DNA of 64,000 bases from Caballeronia sordidicola (GTDB taxonomy: Bacteria; Pseudomonadota; Gammaproteobacteria; Burkholderiales; Burkholderiaceae): positions 122,762-186,761 of the forward strand of contig NZ_FCOC02000014.1 in assembly GCF_001544455.2 (NCBI RefSeq), in the 5' to 3' direction. A program made the translations under genes and the position numbers. The notes beneath the pieces are model-generated. The model was not told the origin of the DNA. It ran no database searches and saw only the letters and a program-made list of their open reading frames with translations. Positions 26,073 through 35,489 of this stretch are shown one piece after another. The number at the start of each line of letters is the position of its first letter. Position 1 is the stretch's first letter.

Positions 26073-26984
26073 ATGGCGGCGATCCGTCTCAGACACCGCG
26101 AGCGCAGGCCTGCCAGTTTCTATTGGCTTGCGCTCGTGTTCGCATTGTTCGTGCTGTTTCTCTACGGCCCCGTCATCACCATTTTCATTTTGTCATTCCA
26201 GGGACCGGAGGGCGGCCTCACCTTCCCCATGCGCGGTGTGTCATTGCACTGGTTCGAAGTGCTGCGCCAGGGCGTTGGAGACATCGACATCTGGGCTGCG
26301 TTCGGACGTTCAGTGCGTCTCGCCGCCGTGGTGACTGTCTTGACGGTGCTGTTCTCCGTTGCTGCGGGACTCGCGTTTCGCAAGCGCTTTTGGGGTGATA
26401 CCGCGGTGTTCTATGTATCGGTTGCAAGCCTGATCATGCCTTCGATCATTGTCTCGCTGGGCATTGGACTCACGTTCCGGCTACTCGATAACGGCGTCAA
26501 ATATCTCGCCACGCTCATGGGGCACGAATCTTTCGTCGACAACTACACCACCTCGATGGGTCTTTATACATCAGCGCTCGGCGCGCATCTCACGTGGACG
26601 CTGCCCTTCGGCTTGCTCGTGATGTTCGCCGTCTTCAATCGATTCAACCCGGCGTACGAAGAAGCAGCGCGCGACCTTGGCGCATCGCCGTGGCAAAGTT
26701 TCAGGCACGTCGTGTTGCCGATCATCGGGCCGTCGGTGATTGGCGTGGGCATGTTCGGCTTTACGTTGTCCTGGGACGAGATCGCGCGCACCTCGCAGGC
26801 AATCGGCGACCAGAACACGTTGCCGCTTGAATTGCAGGGGTTGACGACCTCGGTGACCACGCCGGTTATCTACGCGCTTGGCACCATGACCACCACGTTG
26901 TCCTTTACCGTGATGGTGGCTGGACTATGGATGGTGCGCGGGTTGAGCCGCAGACGTTCGCGTGCGCTCGCTCTCGGGCGATGA
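26073..26984 (+). CDS. ABC transporter permease, PotC-like
   Basis: The 303-residue permease has six hydrophobic helices and the EAA loop YEEAARDLGASPWQSFRHVV. Its ribosome-binding site (AAGGAG) lies inside the last codons of the upstream permease, so the two genes are translationally coupled. It is the last gene of the importer operon and is convergent with the Imm-like gene 30 bp away. The four genes form a complete importer. Confidence 0.92.
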   Translation: MAAIRLRHRERRPASFYWLALVFALFVLFLYGPVITIFILSFQGPEGGLTFPMRGVSLHWFEVLRQGVGDIDIWAAFGRSVRLAAVVTVLTVLFSVAAGLAFRKRFWGDTAVFYVSVASLIMPSIIVSLGIGLTFRLLDNGVKYLATLMGHESFVDNYTTSMGLYTSALGAHLTWTLPFGLLVMFAVFNRFNPAYEEAARDLGASPWQSFRHVVLPIIGPSVIGVGMFGFTLSWDEIARTSQAIGDQNTLPLELQGLTTSVTTPVIYALGTMTTTLSFTVMVAGLWMVRGLSRRRSRALALGR

Positions 26985-27013
26985 GGCACGCCGGATGCCT
27001 TGCGCGTCGCCTG

Positions 27014-27340
27014 TCAGTAGGGTTCGCGGGAAATACGTATTGCCTTCGCTGGCGGAACGTTGCGCGCAAGCGCCCGTTCGACGATTGCATCGGCCGTGGC
27101 ATGGGCCTTGATGCGCATCTGGCGGCGCATGATGCGGTCGACCTTCTTGGGACTGTCGCGGTGAAGCGCCCAGTAAAGCGCGCTCAGCCATCCGACGATC
27201 GTCCACCCAAGCAACGCGTTCATGAGTGCGAGAAGCAGCACGTTGCGCCGCCCTCGCCTGTCCGCCACGATCGACGGCGTGAAGTACACAAGCATTGCGA
27301 CAACAGCAATAAAAGCCTGGACCACTGTTTTTTCGACCAT
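27014..27340 (-). CDS. Superinfection-immunity (Imm)-like small membrane protein
   Basis: The 108-residue protein has two or three hydrophobic segments. The central block VYFTPSIVADRRGRRNVLLL followed by NALLGWTIVGWLSALYWAL resembles the T4 Imm/superinfection immunity family, which blocks entry of phage DNA at the inner membrane. AAGGAG precedes the ATG at 27340; the frame can be extended to 27460 but without support. The C-terminal half is basic and cytoplasmic. No phage genes are nearby. Bacterial members are common and mostly uncharacterised, so a defence role is not established. Confidence 0.8.
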   Translation of the reverse strand: MVEKTVVQAFIAVVAMLVYFTPSIVADRRGRRNVLLLALMNALLGWTIVGWLSALYWALHRDSPKKVDRIMRRQMRIKAHATADAIVERALARNVPPAKAIRISREPY

Positions 27341-28599
27341 TTTTGCGCTCTCCTTACAGATCGCTTGAACGGGATGGATGCAACCGCCATACGTTGCAAT
27401 CGAAGATCCGTTCAAGCGAAAATGCAGAATAGTCCTGATGGCGCCCAAGGTCCAAGTCACAAATTTAACCGCCGTAATAATCAGGCGCTATTGAACCTCG
27501 CCTGGCCTGCGTTCATACGACCCAGGACCCCGGCTCCTTCACGCCTGTGTGTCTTTCCCGTATGTAGCCACACATCACGCATTACGGCGCGCCTCACAAT
27601 GGCGCATCGCCGGATCGCACAGCGGGGGACCGAGTATTAGATATTCCGTAATGCACGCGCAAGTATTTGTATTTAAAAATACACTTTAAAGTTCCGCGAC
27701 CACGATAAAACAAACCCAGATAATCTAAATTACACCAATTTATAAATCCGTTAAAACACCTTATTTAATCTCATTTTTAAATCTTTCTTTTTCGCACAAA
27801 AAACTTAGCGGCCTTAACCAATGAAGTTGAAGTTTTTCTTAAACCATCCCATATGATCAAAGCAAAGCTCCTGTGGGCACGCCCGGCCGTCACGGACCAA
27901 ATCGCGGGAAACGAGCTTTAATTACTAATAGTGTTCAATCTCGCCCTCACCTTAAGATCCGGCTGTCCTCCAATCTTCATCAGTCCCTTTATCCAGGCGG
28001 GATCGGCACCATTGATTGCCTTCTAAATATCGATAAGAAATTGTTACATAATCAGGAATTAATTACCCCAATCAAATGAGATAACCGGCAAATATCAGAC
28101 ATCATGATCGTATTCCTCATATTAATCAAACAATTTCCTGAGGAAATATTTGTGGGATGCGCCGGTGCATTAGAAAATTTTCCCTTTTTCCCCGAAAAAA
28201 ATTAATTCGTTTGAGCGCTACCGGACATTCCGGGTAGGATTTGCGCCTGCCTTTGATGAAAAAGGTAGAGTTTGCCGGGACAGAACACGGTAATGGCATG
28301 TTTTGGGTAAAACGTTTGCGAAAACGTTCCATCCGGCCGATTGACGTGCCTGGACATTCTGGACATTGTTTCCAGAACACCAGCGCCGGGTCATGGCATT
28401 CGGTTCGTAGTCCGAACTGAAACACTGTCTTCAGTGGCTATCCCGGGAATTGAAAGAATGAGGTCAAGCATTAAGTTTTTAGTTCTACTAATTATTTGAG
28501 CGATATCAGTGCACGGCTTTCAAGTGCTTCATGCCTCCCAAACTGAAATCAACACCATTTTTTTGTCGAGCCTTTTTTCGACATTGGACACAACTCGCC
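27341..28599. other. AT-rich gene-free region
   Basis: About 1.2 kb has no convincing gene. From about 27640 to 28540 the composition is markedly AT-richer than the rest of the window. Small structures include a palindrome TGTATTT-AA-AAATACA (27668-27683), a 9-bp inverted pair GCATTACGG (27579-27587) and CCGTAATGC (27646-27654), and the near-hairpin CTACCGG-ACATT-CCGGGTAG near 28218-28237. It may hold the promoter of the glycosidase gene or be a horizontally acquired remnant. A short open frame on the minus strand near 28126-28425 has no recognisable features. Confidence 0.5.
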
Positions 28600-29934
28600 A
28601 TGTTAAAAAGACGTCAATTTCTAGGTTGCCTCACGGCTTTGAGCGGTAGCTATATGTTGGCTGCGTGCGGCGGTTCCAGCGACGGCGGCAGCGTTTCAGG
28701 TGCAGCCGTCAACAGCGCATCGAGTGGAAAAGCGGTTGTCAATGCAGCAGTGAGCAACATGTCAGCGGACGCCACCATGATTCCCCCGGCGTCCTCCATC
28801 ATCGACGCGCAAGGCCGCGTCTGGACCGTATCCAACGGAGTCATCTACCGCGACGGTTCTGTTGTCGGAGTCAACTTCAACGTCGCCTTGCTCCTGTGGT
28901 ACGGCGGCAGAATGTGGCATACGAACACGTCAGGCCAGTGCTATCTCTGGACTGACGCAGCCGGATGGTTGCAAGCCAGCGACCCGCGCCATGCGAGCGC
29001 TGCAATACCGGGCAACTTCTACGGCATGAACGGCCATTGGGATGACCCTTATACCCCGGCTCAGGTCGTCTCCATCTTGAAGGGAATGGGATGCACGACG
29101 TTCCGCGTAGGTTGCACCAATGATCCACAGCAGCTTGCCGCTGTAACGAAATTGGCGGCGGCATTTCAGGCTGCGGGCCTCACCCTCTTTGTGTTGATCA
29201 ACCAGGGCATGACCGATAACAACGGCAATGTCTTCGGCAGCGAGGACGCTGCCTATAGTCAGGGCTACGCGGTCGCTTCGACTGTTGCGAATACTTTGAA
29301 GCAGTATGGCGTGACCATGTACGAATGCGGCAACGAGCTGACCCGCCAGAACTCGACCATTCTGGACTTCACCCAAGCGGGCACCAAAGCGGTTGACTTC
29401 AACAATACGAACTGGCCGGCCATGCGAGGTGTGATGCGCGGCATGATCGACGGCGTGAAGTCGGTTCAGTCGAACGCCAAGTGCGGCATCAACTTCTGCG
29501 TCGCCGACGTCGGAGCCGCAGATGCGCTGTGGGAAGGCATGCAGCCCGATGGCAGCAGAGGCTATCCAAGAGTCCAATGGGACATCACGACGTGGCACAA
29601 CTACGAAGTGTATGGCGACATATTCAACATCGGTTCAGACGGTTCGGGTCCGGGATTCGATCTGCCAACCTACTGCAAGGCTCGCTACAACGTGCCTTTC
29701 ATGATCACGGAATGGAACACGGGTCCCGAGCAGAGTGCGGCTTATCGAGCGAACTACATCACAACCCAATTGGGCGAGTTCTATAACGCCAGAAAGACGC
29801 ACAACATCCAGTCCGCCATGTATTACGTGCTCGACAGCGGCAACGATACTTACGGCCTGATGGTGAGCGGTGCAACGCTGAACCAGCCGTACAACGCGTT
29901 CACAAGCTTCTCGTCGTCCCACCCGGACACCTGA
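28600..29934 (+). CDS. Lipoprotein glycoside hydrolase, clan GH-A like
   Basis: The ~444-residue secreted protein starts MLKRRQFLGCLTALSG and has a lipobox Leu-Ala-Ala-Cys at the end of its signal, so it should be lipid-anchored. A Ser/Ala-rich linker of about 45 residues follows. The catalytic part looks like a (beta/alpha)8 glycosidase: YECGNELTRQ supplies the Asn-Glu acid/base pair and FMITEWNTG the nucleophile Glu, as in clan GH-A (for example GH39 or GH5). The family and substrate are uncertain. It is preceded by the AT-rich region and followed by a strong hairpin, so it is probably a single-gene unit. Confidence 0.8.
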   Translation: MLKRRQFLGCLTALSGSYMLAACGGSSDGGSVSGAAVNSASSGKAVVNAAVSNMSADATMIPPASSIIDAQGRVWTVSNGVIYRDGSVVGVNFNVALLLWYGGRMWHTNTSGQCYLWTDAAGWLQASDPRHASAAIPGNFYGMNGHWDDPYTPAQVVSILKGMGCTTFRVGCTNDPQQLAAVTKLAAAFQAAGLTLFVLINQGMTDNNGNVFGSEDAAYSQGYAVASTVANTLKQYGVTMYECGNELTRQNSTILDFTQAGTKAVDFNNTNWPAMRGVMRGMIDGVKSVQSNAKCGINFCVADVGAADALWEGMQPDGSRGYPRVQWDITTWHNYEVYGDIFNIGSDGSGPGFDLPTYCKARYNVPFMITEWNTGPEQSAAYRANYITTQLGEFYNARKTHNIQSAMYYVLDSGNDTYGLMVSGATLNQPYNAFTSFSSSHPDT

Positions 29935-29947
29935 GCGCGCTTCATGA

Positions 29948-29973
29948 CCGGGCACGATACCCTGCGTGCCCGG
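29948..29973 (+). terminator. GC-rich hairpin after the glycosidase gene
   Basis: CCGGGCACG (29948-29956) and CGTGCCCGG (29965-29973) form a perfect 9-bp stem with an 8-nt loop, 14 bp after the stop codon. There is no T tract, so it may act as a transcript-end stabiliser or a non-canonical terminator. Confidence 0.6.
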
Positions 29974-30133
29974 CCACCATTCAAACGTCCGGATCATGCG
30001 GCGTTCGTCACATGCTTTCTCGCACGGTCGCGCGCGTTGTGGCCGTCGCCGCACAACCCGCGTTTTCGGGAAGCGTGGCGAGCGTGCGGTTATCATGGCC
30101 GCATTGCGTCGCTTAAACGAACCATTGCTTCAT

Positions 30134-30784
30134 ATGAGGAATACCCGCAAGACATTGATAATCGCGGTGCTTCTCGCGGAACTCGCCGTGGGCGCTTATC
30201 TTGTGTTTCACAAAGGCGACGAGTCGACGGAAACCCACGCAGCACCGGACGGCTCCACGCTTGAAGAGGAGTCGGACCCCGGATTGAGCGATACGCATGT
30301 CACGGCGGGAAGTATCGCTGGCACAGCTTCCGCTGGCAGCGAAGGGGTCGTCGCCAATGCACCCACGCAGTCCACGATCGCGAATATCGCGTCAGAGCCC
30401 GCTGCGCCTATCGCGAATATCGCGCCACCGCCGCAACCGGCCACGAAGCCGAATCCGCCGCCCGCGCAAACGCTCGACGCAGCCAACCCGCGCAGCCCAT
30501 CCACTCCCGCAAGGAGTCCGGCGCAAACAGCGCGTGCCGATATCACGCGCGACAGTACGCGCAGCCACAACCCAAAACCAGCGACATCTGTCGTGACGGA
30601 TGAGCTTGTCAGGGAGTCCGCCAAGCTGGACCCGGCGTTGCCGCCGCCCGCCCCACTCGTTCATGACGATCCGTCCCGCCGCCGGACAAATCCCGTCGCA
30701 GCCGCGATGACCGATAGCCTGGTCAGGGATTCCGCCCGACTCGATCCTTCACTTCCGCCGCCAAAACGCCCCGGCACGCAATAA
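30134..30784 (+). CDS. Proline-rich membrane-anchored protein of unknown function
   Basis: I do not recognise this ~216-residue protein. It has a short basic start (MRNTRKT), one hydrophobic segment (LIIAVLLAELAVGAYLVF), then an acidic stretch and a long Pro/Ala/Thr-rich region expected in the periplasm. Two copies of a ~20-residue motif occur near the C-terminus: VTDELVRESAKLDPALPPP and MTDSLVRDSARLDPSLPPP. The frame is open upstream to 29966, and starts at 30095 or earlier cannot be excluded. It stands alone between the glycosidase and a convergent ABC exporter. Confidence 0.65.
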   Translation: MRNTRKTLIIAVLLAELAVGAYLVFHKGDESTETHAAPDGSTLEEESDPGLSDTHVTAGSIAGTASAGSEGVVANAPTQSTIANIASEPAAPIANIAPPPQPATKPNPPPAQTLDAANPRSPSTPARSPAQTARADITRDSTRSHNPKPATSVVTDELVRESAKLDPALPPPAPLVHDDPSRRRTNPVAAAMTDSLVRDSARLDPSLPPPKRPGTQ

Positions 30785-30853
30785 CCACACTTGCTTCACG
30801 CAGCATTGATCAAGCCTCAAAAGCGATATTCAGGGTCGCTCAGCATCACGCGC

Positions 30854-32650
30854 TTACTGGTGCAATGGCAGTTCGGCACTTCCAAACTGGAGCGCCGCAA
30901 GCTGCGCATAAAGCGGCGAGCTGAGAAGCAAATCGGCGTGACGTCCCTGCGCGACAATGCGCCCTTGTTCCATCACCACAATACGATCCGCTTGCTGAAC
31001 CGTCGCGAGCCGGTGCGCGATGACCAGCGTGGTGCGGTTGTGCGCCGCGTTGTCCAGTGCCTGTTGCACCAGCCGTTCGCTTGCTGCATCGAGCGCGCTG
31101 GTTGCCTCGTCGAGCAGCAGGATAGGCGGATTCTTCAGGATCGCCCGGGCAATGGCAATGCGTTGCCGTTGCCCGCCGGACAAACGCACGCCGCGCTCGC
31201 CAAGAAACGTTTCATAGCCCTGCGGCAATGCTTCGATAAACCCCGCCGCCGCTGCCATCCCAGCCGCCCGCTGTACTTGCGCGAGCGTGGCCTCAGGTGC
31301 GCCGTAGCGGATGTTATCGAGCACGCTGCCTGAAAAGATCACCGATTCCTGCAGCACGACCCCGATTTCCCGGCGCAAGTCGGCGAGCGGCACATCGCGC
31401 GTGGAAACGCCGTTGATCAGAATGCCGCCCGTTTGCGGATCGTAAAAGCGCAGAAGCAGTTGAAACAGCGTCGTCTTGCCGGCACCCGATGGCCCGACCA
31501 GCGCAACATGCTCGCCTGAACGCACGTTGAGCGTGAGACCCGAAAGTGCCGCAATGCCAGGACGGGACGGATACGAGAAGCTCACGTTGTCAAAGCGGAT
31601 GCCCTCACCGTGCGCCGGCAGTGCGACCGTCGTCGCGGCCTGCATCACGGGCGAACGTGCCGATAACAATTGCAGAAGCCGCTCGGTGGCGCCGGCGGCC
31701 CGCTGCAGGTCGCCCCACACTTCGGCGAGCGCGCCCACGGCACCGGCCGTGAACACCGCATAGAGGATGAACTGGGACAACTGCCCCGCGGTCATGCGCC
31801 CGGCCAACACTGCCTGCGCGCCGAGCCAAAGCACGAATACGATCGCGGTGAACACCAGCACGATCACCGCCGCCGTCAACCATGCACGCGCCCGGATGCG
31901 CCTGAGCGCGGTTTCAAAAGCCAGTTCCACCGCGCCGCCAAAGCGCCGCGTCTCGAACGGTTCTTGCGCGTACGATTGCACTGTGGGCATGGCATTGAGC
32001 ACTTCGCCCGCCAGCGCGCTCGCGTTGGCAATCTTGTCCTGGCTCGCGCGCGAAAGCCGCCGCACACGACGGCCAAAGATGAGAATGGGCGCAATCACCA
32101 CGACCAGGGTGCCGATGATGTAACCCGACAACACCGGACTCGTTACCGCGAGCATCGCCACGCCGCCGGTGAGCAGGAAGAAGTTACGCAATCCCATCGA
32201 CAGGCTGGTTCCTACTACCGTCTGGATCAGCGTGGTGTCGGCAGTAAGCCGCGACAGCACTTCCCCACTTTGCGTGGTCTCGAAGAACTGTGGGCTCATG
32301 CCGAGCATATGGTCGTAGACCGCGCGCCGAAGGTCGGCCGTGACGCGCTCGCCCAGCCATGACACCAGATAAAAGCGCAACGCCGTGGCGCCGGCCAGTA
32401 CCAGCGAAACAATGAACAACGCAAAAAAATAACGGTCGATATGGGCCCGGTTGCCTCCGGCGAAGCCCCGGTCGATCAGATATTTGAACGCCACCGGCAA
32501 CGCCAGGGTAGCGCCTGCCGACGTTATCAGCGCGAGGAACGCGAGCGCCCAACGCCCGGCGTAGGGACGCAGGAACGGTAGCAGCGCGAACAGCGGTTCG
32601 ACCGCTTTCGAAGGCGGCGCGGGCTCCGGCGGCAACAAAGCGTGTGACAT
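30854..32650 (-). CDS. MsbA-type ABC exporter (fused membrane and ATPase domains)
   Basis: The 598-residue half-transporter has six transmembrane helices in residues ~30-320 (ABC type-1 exporter fold; LSRLTADTTLIQTVVGTSLS is the typical coupling segment). The ATPase domain has GPSGAGKTTLFQLLLRFYDP (Walker A region), LSGGQRQRIAIARA and ILLLDEATSALD. It would work as a homodimer to export lipid, drug or peptide. The family includes MsbA; essential lipid A flippase function is not implied, since Burkholderia genomes carry several homologues. It is followed at ~54 bp upstream by an MFS gene on the same strand, possibly co-transcribed. Confidence 0.93.
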   Translation of the reverse strand: MSHALLPPEPAPPSKAVEPLFALLPFLRPYAGRWALAFLALITSAGATLALPVAFKYLIDRGFAGGNRAHIDRYFFALFIVSLVLAGATALRFYLVSWLGERVTADLRRAVYDHMLGMSPQFFETTQSGEVLSRLTADTTLIQTVVGTSLSMGLRNFFLLTGGVAMLAVTSPVLSGYIIGTLVVVIAPILIFGRRVRRLSRASQDKIANASALAGEVLNAMPTVQSYAQEPFETRRFGGAVELAFETALRRIRARAWLTAAVIVLVFTAIVFVLWLGAQAVLAGRMTAGQLSQFILYAVFTAGAVGALAEVWGDLQRAAGATERLLQLLSARSPVMQAATTVALPAHGEGIRFDNVSFSYPSRPGIAALSGLTLNVRSGEHVALVGPSGAGKTTLFQLLLRFYDPQTGGILINGVSTRDVPLADLRREIGVVLQESVIFSGSVLDNIRYGAPEATLAQVQRAAGMAAAAGFIEALPQGYETFLGERGVRLSGGQRQRIAIARAILKNPPILLLDEATSALDAASERLVQQALDNAAHNRTTLVIAHRLATVQQADRIVVMEQGRIVAQGRHADLLLSSPLYAQLAALQFGSAELPLHQ

Positions 32651-32704
32651 GAGGGTCCCGGGTGAAGCGAAGGTCCGTTGATTGTGCCAGCCCGGCGGGA
32701 TTGT

Positions 32705-33910
32705 CTATTCCGCTGCTGCCGGCAAACGGAAATGCTGCGCGCGCAGCGTGACATGCGCGAACACGAACGCCGTAATGGCCGCGAGGGCGATGCAAATCAC
32801 CATCGGCTTCGGCGCGCCGTTTGTCACAAGCCCCGAGAGCGCCATCACGGCCGCGCCGACCACGAACTGCAACGCGCCCATCAATGCCGACGCCGTGCCC
32901 GCGATCGCGCCGTGATGTTCGAGCGACAACACCGCGGACGTAGGCATGACGAGTCCCAGGAACCCATAGCCGATAAACAGGAACAGCATCATCAGCGGCA
33001 GGCTGTCTGCGCCCGCGACGAACAACACGGCGAGGATCGCCATCGAAAGTGCGAAGCCCGAGACCGAGACGCGAATCACGCGCGGCAGTCCGTACTTCGC
33101 GGTAAAGCGCGCCGTGAACTGGCTGACGCCGAAAAACGCGGCCGCATTGAGCGCGAAGCAGAGGCTGAACATGGTCGGCGTCAACCCGTAATGATCGATG
33201 ATCACAAACGACGCGTTCGCCAGATAGACAAAAAACGACGCCATGCCAAACGCGCCAACGAGTGTCAGCCCAAGAAACGACGGGTCAGTCATCAGCTTGC
33301 GATAACCCGCGAATGCGCTGGCCCAGGAACTATCGGCGCGATGATGCGCTTCGCGCGTCTCCTCCAGTTGCGTTGCCGCGAGCAGGAACGCGATACCGCC
33401 CGCAACCGTCAGCGCCCAGAACACCCCACGCCAGCCAAACGCCGCGATGATGATACTGCCCGTCAGCGGCGCAAGAATGGGCGATATGCTCACGACCAGC
33501 ATCAGCAGGGACATCAGGCGCGTGGCGTCGTGCCCCGTGTACAGGTCGCGCACGACCGCCCGCGGCACGACCATGCCCGCGCACGCGCCGAGTGCCTGCA
33601 GCACGCGAAAGCCGATCAGCAGGTGCACGTCCGGTGCAAACGCGCAGCCCACGCTGCCGGCTGTGAAGATCGCGAGACCGGCATAGATCGGCAGCTTGCG
33701 CCCGAACATGTCGGCAAGCGGACCGTAGACGAGCTGGCAGACTCCGAGCGTGACGAAAAACATCATCAGGCTCAGCTGCACTTCGGCGGGGGTTGCATGG
33801 AGCGCGCCGCCTATGGACGGCAGCGCGGGAAGATACATGTCGATGGCAAACGGGCCAACGGCGGTGATGAGGCCCAGCACGATGGCTAGCTGCAGGAAAC
33901 GTCGGTTCAT
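32705..33910 (-). CDS. Bcr/CflA-family MFS drug efflux transporter
   Basis: The ~401-residue inner-membrane protein has 12 predicted helices. It starts MNRRFLQLAIVLGLITAVGP and has the DHA1/Bcr signature FAIDMYLPALPSIGGAL and the MFS motif A region GPLADMFGRKLPIYAGL. The upstream in-frame extension to 34078 is not conserved, so ATG 33910 is used. It lies upstream of the MsbA-type gene on the same strand. Bcr/CflA transporters export drugs such as bicyclomycin or chloramphenicol and sulfonamides; the substrate here is unknown. Confidence 0.92.
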   Translation of the reverse strand: MNRRFLQLAIVLGLITAVGPFAIDMYLPALPSIGGALHATPAEVQLSLMMFFVTLGVCQLVYGPLADMFGRKLPIYAGLAIFTAGSVGCAFAPDVHLLIGFRVLQALGACAGMVVPRAVVRDLYTGHDATRLMSLLMLVVSISPILAPLTGSIIIAAFGWRGVFWALTVAGGIAFLLAATQLEETREAHHRADSSWASAFAGYRKLMTDPSFLGLTLVGAFGMASFFVYLANASFVIIDHYGLTPTMFSLCFALNAAAFFGVSQFTARFTAKYGLPRVIRVSVSGFALSMAILAVLFVAGADSLPLMMLFLFIGYGFLGLVMPTSAVLSLEHHGAIAGTASALMGALQFVVGAAVMALSGLVTNGAPKPMVICIALAAITAFVFAHVTLRAQHFRLPAAAE

Positions 33911-34243
33911 GAGGATCGGTTCAACAATGGAAAATCCCGGGGTGCGTGCGTGACCCGGGGTTGATCGTGGTTCGCGGTTCGTGATGCCGTAGAGCGCGCG
34001 CGTCGTCCCGCGTACTTGAATCGGGCCGCCCGAAGTTGCGACGTTACAGTGAAATTGGAATCCGCGCAGTGCAGTCAACAGGATGGCCCGCCGTGCTCAC
34101 GGCTACTCGCCGGCAGATTGTATGGAATAGAACGATCGGGCGAAGCGTTGTTATTTCCGGGAGCCGGCATGACAGGCAACCGCCCCGGCGTGCGGGAGTC
34201 AATCGCTCAAGGGGAAACGAACATACCCACAGCAGGAGTTCAC

Positions 34244-34672
34244 ATGATGTCCGAGAACACACCTGTCGATGTCACCCCTGCCTGCCGCAAAGTGCGGCCA
34301 GGCTCCGCGCGCGCCGGAAAACAAAAACTGCTTTACGCGGAAGGCATATCGGCGCAAACCGTCGGATCAAGGCATATTCACATGCAGCTTGCGACACTCC
34401 CGCCCATGATCCGCGCCCGAGCGCACAAACACGAGGCGCACGAAACCGCGATCTACGTGATCAGCGGCGAGTCCGGCGTCTGGTATGGGGAAAACCTGCA
34501 GCATCACGAAACGGTGGCAGCGGGCGAATTTTTCTATATCCCGGCGAATGTTCCGCACGTGCCATATAACCCGAGCAGCACCGAGCCGTGCGTCACGGTC
34601 ATTGCCCGTACCGACCCGAACGACCAGGAAAGCGTGATGTTATTGCCGGAGCTTGACGACGTCCATCGTTGA
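34244..34672 (+). CDS. Cupin-domain protein
   Basis: The ~142-residue single-cupin protein shows both motifs: RARAHKHEAHETAIYVISGE (G-x5-H-x-H-x3-E-like metal site) and GEFFYIPANVPHVPYNPSS. AGGAG lies 7 bp before ATG 34244; the frame extends upstream to 34016 but the extension is not conserved. It lies in the divergent position to the MFS gene and is convergent with the Crp-like regulator. The likely role is small-molecule binding or an isomerase/dioxygenase reaction; the substrate is unknown. Confidence 0.85.
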   Translation: MMSENTPVDVTPACRKVRPGSARAGKQKLLYAEGISAQTVGSRHIHMQLATLPPMIRARAHKHEAHETAIYVISGESGVWYGENLQHHETVAAGEFFYIPANVPHVPYNPSSTEPCVTVIARTDPNDQESVMLLPELDDVHR

Positions 34673-34754
34673 GACATGGGACGAGTATCGGCACTGCCTC
34701 CTAGCAGACCGCCCCACGCATGGCTTCCAACATGACACACACGCGCGAGAAGAC

Positions 34755-35489
34755 TTAGCAGACTTCTTCGATCTGGCGCACGCGCGGCAGCATCCGGTCG
34801 AATTCGCGCTTGACGATGCCGTAGCATTCGCACGCGCGCGCTTCCAGACCCGCACGATCGAGCACCTTGATGCAACCGCGGCTGTGATGGATCAGGCCGT
34901 CATCGTGAAGCTTTCCTGCCGCTTCGGTCACGCCTTCGCGACGTACGCCGAGCATGTCGGCAATCATCTGCTGCGTGACCTGCAACTGGTCCGTGGGCGT
35001 CCGGTCGATCTCGATCAACAACCAGCGGCACAACTGCTTGCTGAGCGAATGATGACGGTTGCACGCCGCGGTCTGCGCCACTTGCGTGAGCAGTGCTTGC
35101 ATATAAAGCAGCATCAGGCGGCGCAGGAAGTCGGAACGGCCGAACTGCTCGCGCAAGGCGGACGCGCTCATGCGATAAGCGAAGCCGGGGCATTGAACCT
35201 GGACGCGGGTCGGCATGGTATCGCCACCGGTCAGCACCGGAACGCCGGTCATGCCTTCGCGGCCGATCGCGGCTATTTCCACGGAGCCGCCGTCTTCCAT
35301 CGTGTGAAGGAGCGAAATGATGGCTGTCGTCGGGAAATAGACGTGGTGAATGCGCTGTCCCGAATCGCAGAGCAACTGCTCCGTACGAAGCTGAACCAGT
35401 TCCAGGTGAGGCGTAAGCGCCTGCCATTCGTGCGCGGGAAGCGCGCCCAACAGATGGTTGCCGTGCAAATCGGACTGAAGGGTCAACAT
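34755..35489 (-). CDS. Crp/Fnr-family regulator without cluster cysteines
   Basis: The ~244-residue regulator has a cyclic-nucleotide-type beta barrel (LLGALPAHEWQALTPHLELV; DGGSVEIAAIGREGMTGVPV) and a C-terminal HTH_Crp region (QLQVTQQMIADMLGVRREGV). It lacks the N-terminal cysteine set of FNR and the E-x2-S-R recognition triad, so it should read a different DNA site from the FNR at 18391. AGAGAAGAA precedes the ATG. Family relatives respond to varied signals; nothing here identifies the ligand. Confidence 0.88.
   Translation of the reverse strand: MLTLQSDLHGNHLLGALPAHEWQALTPHLELVQLRTEQLLCDSGQRIHHVYFPTTAIISLLHTMEDGGSVEIAAIGREGMTGVPVLTGGDTMPTRVQVQCPGFAYRMSASALREQFGRSDFLRRLMLLYMQALLTQVAQTAACNRHHSLSKQLCRWLLIEIDRTPTDQLQVTQQMIADMLGVRREGVTEAAGKLHDDGLIHHSRGCIKVLDRAGLEARACECYGIVKREFDRMLPRVRQIEEVC

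Noticed and set aside
28126..28425. Minus-strand open frame in the AT-rich region.
   Set aside because: No ribosome site, no domain and no conserved composition; probably chance.
27014..28599. Prophage remnant suggested by the Imm-like gene and the AT-rich tract.
   Set aside because: No integrase, structural, lysis or attachment-site sequence is present.
32678..33889. Plus-strand open frame of ~400 codons opposite the MFS gene.
   Set aside because: Highly charged low-complexity translation opposite a clear 12-helix transporter.
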